From: B8-G4 sp033720735
GTDB taxonomy: Bacteria > Bacteroidota > Bacteroidia > Chitinophagales > Saprospiraceae
Length of the DNA stretch: 20,410 nt
NCBI GenBank assembly: GCA_033720735.1
Contig: JAWWBX010000048.1
Span: 1 to 20,410 of the forward strand
Direction: 5' to 3'
Numbering within the stretch: the stretch's first letter is position 1; every line of letters begins with the position of its first letter. This document shows positions 16,720 to 20,410 of this stretch, piece after piece. The position numbers were made by a program, and so were the translations under genes. The notes below the pieces were generated by a model. It was not told where the DNA came from and did no database searches. It saw only the letters and a program-made list of their open reading frames with translations.

Positions 16720-17241
16720 GTGAAGAAGGCGCCAGCAGCGGGCTGTGATTCTTTCGTATCTTCTGGTGTGTCTGCGACGCATACAGAATTGTATTTCCAC
16801 GCCTTGTTTGCCGTCAGGGACCGCAAACCCCTCATCAGCAAGCGGATGCGCGTGCCCTTGTACACGTACATCAACTATCTGTTTCGCCTCGACGAACAAC
16901 ACCTGATTGCCATCAACGGAGCCGCCGACCATCTGCACTTGCTGTTTCGCACCTCGCCAACCAAAGCCATCGCCGACCTGATGCGCGATGTCAAGGCGCT
17001 TTCATCCCGCTACGTCAACGACAATGGGTTGTGCAGCAAGCCCTTCTATTGGGAGCGGGGCTATGGAGCCTTTTCATGTTCTCACGCGCAGGTGCCACGC
17101 ATCCGCAAGATGATCGAGCAGCAGGATACCTACCACCAGCACAAAACGTTCCACGACGAGTACCTGGAACTGATGGGTGAACTGAACATCGACTTCACCC
17201 GTACCTCGATCCTGAATTGGTTCAATGTGATCAACCGCTAG
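16720..17241 (+). CDS. REP-associated (IS200/Y1-type) transposase relative with altered catalytic motif
   Basis: The 173-aa product is a Y1 transposase domain of the Bacteroidota REP-associated type. Visible marks are TELYFHALFAVRDRKPLI, AINGAADHLHLLF with the metal-binding HxH (H71, H73), RGYGAFS, and KTFHDEYLELM. In relatives the motif YIxNQ supplies the catalytic Tyr; here it reads MIEQQ (Met131, codon 17110-17112), although a Tyr lies seven residues later (Y138). The GTG at 16720 is the only early start I can offer; a GTG at 16768 would begin nearer the conserved domain. It follows the YpdA gene by 4 bp. I saw no flanking palindromic repeats or target duplications, so it looks like a single, possibly inactive or co-opted copy. 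Confidence 0.82.
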   Translation: MKKAPAAGCDSFVSSGVSATHTELYFHALFAVRDRKPLISKRMRVPLYTYINYLFRLDEQHLIAINGAADHLHLLFRTSPTKAIADLMRDVKALSSRYVNDNGLCSKPFYWERGYGAFSCSHAQVPRIRKMIEQQDTYHQHKTFHDEYLELMGELNIDFTRTSILNWFNVINR

Positions 17242-17524
17242 CTTTCTCGGTCAAGCGAAGCTGATGCGGACTGGTTTTCGGCACGCGCTCGATCAAACCG
17301 CGCGCCTCAAGATCCAGCTTGACAGTGGTGACATACCACAGCACCTTGCCATCAAAGTTGTCTGACAGCTCTTCCACGGCCTGATCGGCCAGGTCGGAAA
17401 ACGTGATCACACCGGTAGATCGGATAGTGCTCAGGATATAATCCTTGATCCGGTTGTAGCGGCGATAAAGGATGTTTACACCTTGCTTGCCTGACGGGTG
17501 CATGGTGAGAATGCGGTCTTCCAT
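17231..17524 (-). CDS. DUF6958-like small winged-helix-type protein
   Basis: The 97-aa product begins MEDRILTMHPSGKQGVNI and ends with WYVTTVKLDLEARGLIERV followed by SPHQLRL. This pattern fits the small DUF6958-type family, in which a helical winged-helix-like domain closes with a conserved VKLDLEARG segment. No function is established that I know of. I chose the ATG at 17524; the frame stays open much farther upstream, but that part lies antisense to the aminopeptidase gene. Its last 11 bp overlap the end of the transposase gene on the other strand. It is divergent from the aminopeptidase across about 90 bp. Confidence 0.75.
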   Translation of the reverse strand: MEDRILTMHPSGKQGVNILYRRYNRIKDYILSTIRSTGVITFSDLADQAVEELSDNFDGKVLWYVTTVKLDLEARGLIERVPKTSPHQLRLTEKASG

Positions 17525-17614
17525 TCGGTGAAGATACGACACACGTACATCCGCACCCACAAGCGCTTGCACACGCTCACCTGCCTGGGAGTGCTTTTGC
17601 CTATCTTGAGCCTT

Positions 17615-18994
17615 ATGCAATACCTTTTCGAACCAGACATCTATACAGACCGCCGACGTGTGCTGCAGGCATCCATGCAGGGCAACGTTTTGCTGTTTCC
17701 CGGCAACAAAAACAGCCCGATCAATTATGCAGCAAATTACTATCGGTTCAGGCAGGATAGCAATTTCCTTTACTATGCAGGGCTCGACTTGCCTGGACTC
17801 AATCTGGTCATTGACGCTGACAAGGGGACGACGATCCTGTATGGCGATGACGCGACCATGGAGGACGTGGTGTGGACCGGTCCGCAACCGACCCTGAAAG
17901 AACTGGCAGCGTCCGTTGGCATTGCGGACGTCCGCCCGGCCAGCCGGCTGTTTGAAGATTATGCGGATTGCTCAATGCACACGTTACCCCCCTATCGGGC
18001 CGAACACTACGCGGTATTGCAGAGGCTTGCCACGCATGCTGATTGCTCAGTAGCGCCATCCGAGCAACTTATTCTGGCGGTGGTGTCCCAGCGCGAGATC
18101 AAAGGGCCGGAGGAGGTTGCGCAAATGGAAGAGGCGCTGGAGATCACCGCACAGATGCACACCAAGGTGATGCGAACAGCCAAATCCGGCATGCGCGAGT
18201 CGGTACTTGCCGGCGTGGCGACAGGGATTGCGCGCGCTAATGAAGGAGAACCAGCATACGGGATCATCCTCAGCCGGGACGGCCACATCCTGCACAACCA
18301 TCATTATCACAACGTATTGCAAAAGGGTGACCTGGTGCTGGGCGATTTTGGTGCTGAAAACCGAATGCGTTACGCTGCGGACATTACCAGGACATTTCCT
18401 GTCGACAAGCGGTTTTCCCCGGAGCAGGCGGATATCTACAACATCGTTCTGGAAGCCGAAATGAAAGGGATCAACGCCGTGCGTCCCGGGCAAATGTTTC
18501 GCGATGTACACCTGTTGGCCAGTCAGATCATTGCCGACGGACTCATTGCGATGGGGCTCATGCGCGGCAATCCCGAGGACGCGGTGGCTTCTGGTGCGCA
18601 TGCCCTGTTCTTTCCACATGGGCTCGGACATATGATCGGGCTGGACGTTCATGACATGGAGGGCCTGGGTGAGGACCACGTCGGCTACGGAACGGAATGC
18701 ACACGCAGTGACCAGTTTGGCCTGGCATATCTGCGCATGGCCAAATCGTTGCGACCCGGTCATGTCGTGACGGTCGAACCCGGCATCTATTTCATACCCG
18801 CATTGATCGATCAGTGGCAGAGACAGGGCTTGCACCAGGCGTTTATCGCATATGATAAACTGACAGCATTTCGCAATTTCGGCGGGGTCCGGATTGAAGA
18901 CAATGTTCTGGTGACTGCCGAAGGACAGCGCGTGCTCGGGCCGCGTATCCCCAAGACCGTGGCAGAAGTGGAATCACTCCGTGCGAAAGCCTGA
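17615..18994 (+). CDS. pepP: Xaa-Pro aminopeptidase (aminopeptidase P, M24B)
   Basis: The 459-aa product has an N-terminal creatinase-like domain (residues 1-165, with NVLLFPGN and FRQDSNFLYYAG) and a pita-bread metalloprotease domain. The five dinuclear metal ligands are in place: D244 in GDFGAE, D256 in ADITRTF, H339 in HGLGHMIGLDVHD, E388 in VEPGIYF and E428 in GGVRIEDN. It cleaves the first residue from peptides with proline in second position, usually in the cytoplasm with manganese. I chose the ATG at 17615 (MQYLFEP), because the longer form from 17498 adds 39 residues unlike the family and would overlap the divergent DUF6958-like gene. Confidence 0.9.
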   Translation: MQYLFEPDIYTDRRRVLQASMQGNVLLFPGNKNSPINYAANYYRFRQDSNFLYYAGLDLPGLNLVIDADKGTTILYGDDATMEDVVWTGPQPTLKELAASVGIADVRPASRLFEDYADCSMHTLPPYRAEHYAVLQRLATHADCSVAPSEQLILAVVSQREIKGPEEVAQMEEALEITAQMHTKVMRTAKSGMRESVLAGVATGIARANEGEPAYGIILSRDGHILHNHHYHNVLQKGDLVLGDFGAENRMRYAADITRTFPVDKRFSPEQADIYNIVLEAEMKGINAVRPGQMFRDVHLLASQIIADGLIAMGLMRGNPEDAVASGAHALFFPHGLGHMIGLDVHDMEGLGEDHVGYGTECTRSDQFGLAYLRMAKSLRPGHVVTVEPGIYFIPALIDQWQRQGLHQAFIAYDKLTAFRNFGGVRIEDNVLVTAEGQRVLGPRIPKTVAEVESLRAKA

Positions 18995-19102
18995 CGGCAA
19001 CGTTGACCACCGGGCTGTCGGCTGTTTGACCAAGGCATGCTCCGCATCATCGTCGTATGTGTGTAAAATCCCTATTTTGCGTGGCCTCAAAATGGCTTGA
19101 TC

Positions 19103-19423
19103 ATGACGACATCAGAGTTTGACAACTACATCATTTACCACGAGTCAAAGCCCAACTCTATTGAGAAGGCGGTCATCACCTGCTTTATGGGCGAGAAGAC
19201 CGTTGGATATATTCACTTTTACGATGGTGCTGTTCCAGAGCCTGAAGTGCTGCCCACCGGGGTAATGAGACTGTGCTTCCACTTCGACAGATTACCTGAG
19301 ATCATCAACACGATCAGGTACGAAAAACCACTTTATATTTCACTGTACGAAGACAAGAGCGTCTTGAGCACGATCCGTGAGCCGGTCGGCGAGCAGGAAG
19401 GATCAATCTCCCCGGCTGATTAG
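19103..19423 (+). CDS. Hypothetical 106-aa protein
   Basis: I do not recognise the family. The product (MTTSEFDNYIIYHESKP) is a soluble mixed alpha/beta protein with strands such as KAVITCFM and TVGYIHFYDG and a polar tail rich in Glu, Gly and Ser. It has no signal peptide and no membrane segment. The ATG at 19103 is preferred over a TTG at 19097. It lies alone, 108 bp after the aminopeptidase stop, and converges on the cyclase-like gene at the window edge. The coding pattern resembles its neighbours, which supports a real gene. Confidence 0.65.
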   Translation: MTTSEFDNYIIYHESKPNSIEKAVITCFMGEKTVGYIHFYDGAVPEPEVLPTGVMRLCFHFDRLPEIINTIRYEKPLYISLYEDKSVLSTIREPVGEQEGSISPAD

Positions 19424-19430
19424 GAGTTGC

Positions 19431-19484
19431 ATGTTGAAGGAAAATTGAGGTTGACGCGAGGTCCAAGCTTCAAACTTTCAACAT
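19431..19484. repeat. Inverted repeat between convergent genes
   Basis: ATGTTGAA (19431-19438) and TTCAACAT (19477-19484) are perfect inverted arms around a 38-nt loop, which also holds CTTCAA able to pair with the inner TTGAAG. It fills the 62-bp gap between two convergent stops. Without a T-run it is a weak terminator at best. Confidence 0.4.
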
Positions 19485-19485
19485 C

Positions 19486-20410
19486 CTACATCCGCACAAA
19501 ACGCAATCCCGCATGGCCCGCCGTGTGTACCCAGTAAATACCGGTTGGCAACTCGGCAATGTCGAGCATCACATCGTTTTGACCGGCTAGGAGCGCGACA
19601 TCACGCACCATGCGTGGATGACCCAGGGCGTCATGGATGATCAGCTGGATCTCAGCAGCGTGATCCGAGTCGATCATCACGATCAGCTGACGGCCTTGCG
19701 TGACCGTGCTGTGCAAGCGCATATCAAACAAGGGACCGGGTGCGCGGCCCAGCAGCCAGGATGCCGGTTGAGCGGGAGAGGCATCCGGTTTGGGCGCCTG
19801 GTGGCACGGCGTCGAGCCTGGTGCACCGGACTTGCCACAATCACGTTCGGGCAGTTGCTCTACATAATCAACCAGCTGGTCCGAATCCTCGAGGCGGTAC
19901 CCAGGCACCCCGTCGTCCCACTCCCAGTGCCATCCGGGCGCTTCCGGATTGTCGTACAGGTCGTAGCCTTCCTCCCGCATGCGATTGATGAAGCGCTTGA
20001 GATGGATGTCGCGAAAACCGGGCGGACCCATGTCGATCGACAGGATCTTGCCACCCTGCGATCCACTGAAGAATCCGTTGGGAATGTCATCCGGAGCAAA
20101 CACCGTCAGAGGATAGTCCACGTAGGGAGACCCGCTGAATTGATTTTCCGGTCCGTGGTGCGTGACATTGCCGCCGTCGTAACCGGTCCCCGCTACTTCC
20201 TGATTGAGGCGGGTGACCAGGTCCTGCTGCTCGGGTGTGATCTGTCCAACGCCTGATAAGAAGTCGACCTCCGGTGGGGCCGGCGCACCTTGTCCGGGCC
20301 CCTCGTAGAAGCCGATCATCAGGAGATCATAATCAGCAGTCAGGAACCGCGGCGTCACGCCGTCTTCCTCGTGGACGTCGGGTGTCGCCATCACCATGAA
20401 TTTGGTCAAA
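19486..20410 (-). CDS. Edema factor/CyaA/ExoY-like adenylyl cyclase domain with T9SS sorting domain (N-terminus beyond window)
   Basis: The frame is open to the right edge and covers about 308 C-terminal residues, numbered here from the codon at 20409. Residues 23-32 read LTADYDLLMI, like the metal-binding ADYD of anthrax edema factor (D491, D493). Residues 55-89 read GQITPEQQDLVTRLNQ, then TGYDGGNVTHHGPEN, matching edema factor's LNEAVKYTGYTGGDVVNHGTE with its catalytic His577. YPLTVFAPDD and a following FINRMREEGYDLYDNP with WHWEWDD fit the rest of that domain. A Pro- and Cys-containing linker (about 195-218) leads to a T9SS type A sorting domain that ends in LPTGIYWVHTAG and LRFVRM. The upstream active-site Lys/His lie off the window. 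Family resemblance is by motif recall, not by search. Confidence 0.75.
   Translation of the reverse strand, partial: LTKFMVMATPDVHEEDGVTPRFLTADYDLLMIGFYEGPGQGAPAPPEVDFLSGVGQITPEQQDLVTRLNQEVAGTGYDGGNVTHHGPENQFSGSPYVDYPLTVFAPDDIPNGFFSGSQGGKILSIDMGPPGFRDIHLKRFINRMREEGYDLYDNPEAPGWHWEWDDGVPGYRLEDSDQLVDYVEQLPERDCGKSGAPGSTPCHQAPKPDASPAQPASWLLGRAPGPLFDMRLHSTVTQGRQLIVMIDSDHAAEIQLIIHDALGHPRMVRDVALLAGQNDVMLDIAELPTGIYWVHTAGHAGLRFVRM

Noticed and set aside
17525..17887. Upstream extension of the DUF6958-like frame to 218 residues
   Set aside because: The added part is antisense to the aminopeptidase and shows no conserved pattern; the family-like sequence begins at MEDRILTMHP.

Overview
The window (roughly 54-55% GC by eye) reads as a chromosomal segment of a Bacteroidota bacterium, most likely a Saprospiria/Lewinella-like lineage. 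The evidence is FG-GAP/HYR surface proteins, a type IX secretion (T9SS) C-terminal sorting domain, a VPS10/BNR 'glycosyl hydrolase', an OmpA-type lipoprotein with an A-rich leader, YpdA, a DUF6958-like protein, and one promoter matching the Bacteroidota consensus (TTG-N20-TAnnTTTG). I saw no rRNA, tRNA, CRISPR or intact insertion element.

Layout. Positions 1-3912 (-) hold the N-terminal 1304 residues of a giant surface protein: signal peptide, seven FG-GAP blades, then an array of HYR domains arranged in a four-domain higher-order repeat. Positions 3913-4278 are an AT-rich gene-free leader. Positions 4279-6449 (-) look like one operon: a yeast-FCY1-type cytosine deaminase, a PAS sensor, a metallo-beta-lactamase-fold hydrolase whose start overlaps the PAS gene, and a four-helix membrane protein. 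An OmpA lipoprotein (6632-7399, +) faces a large BNR/VPS10 exoprotein (7469-10624, -) across a strong terminator. A DASS/SLC13 transporter (10722-12182, +) meets, tail to tail, a reprolysin-like metalloprotease with a P-domain (12189-15575, -). Next come a YpdA-type flavoprotein (15738-16715, +), a REP-associated (IS200-like) transposase relative (16720-17241, +), a DUF6958-like small protein (17231-17524, -), an aminopeptidase P (17615-18994, +) and an orphan 106-aa protein (19103-19423, +).

The right edge (19486-20410, -) holds the most striking item: the C-terminal part of a protein whose sequence resembles the catalytic core of the anthrax edema factor/CyaA/ExoY adenylyl cyclase toxins (a DYD metal motif, then GGN-x3-HGPE), followed by a T9SS sorting domain. 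This suggests a T9SS-exported cyclase-type effector. The N-terminal half of its active site lies outside the window.

Two enzymes lack residues expected to be essential. The YpdA homologue has Ile where the Cys of the GPCG motif should be, and the transposase has Met where the catalytic Tyr of the YIxNQ motif should be. Overall the segment is dominated by secreted and cell-surface proteins interleaved with small metabolic and redox genes.
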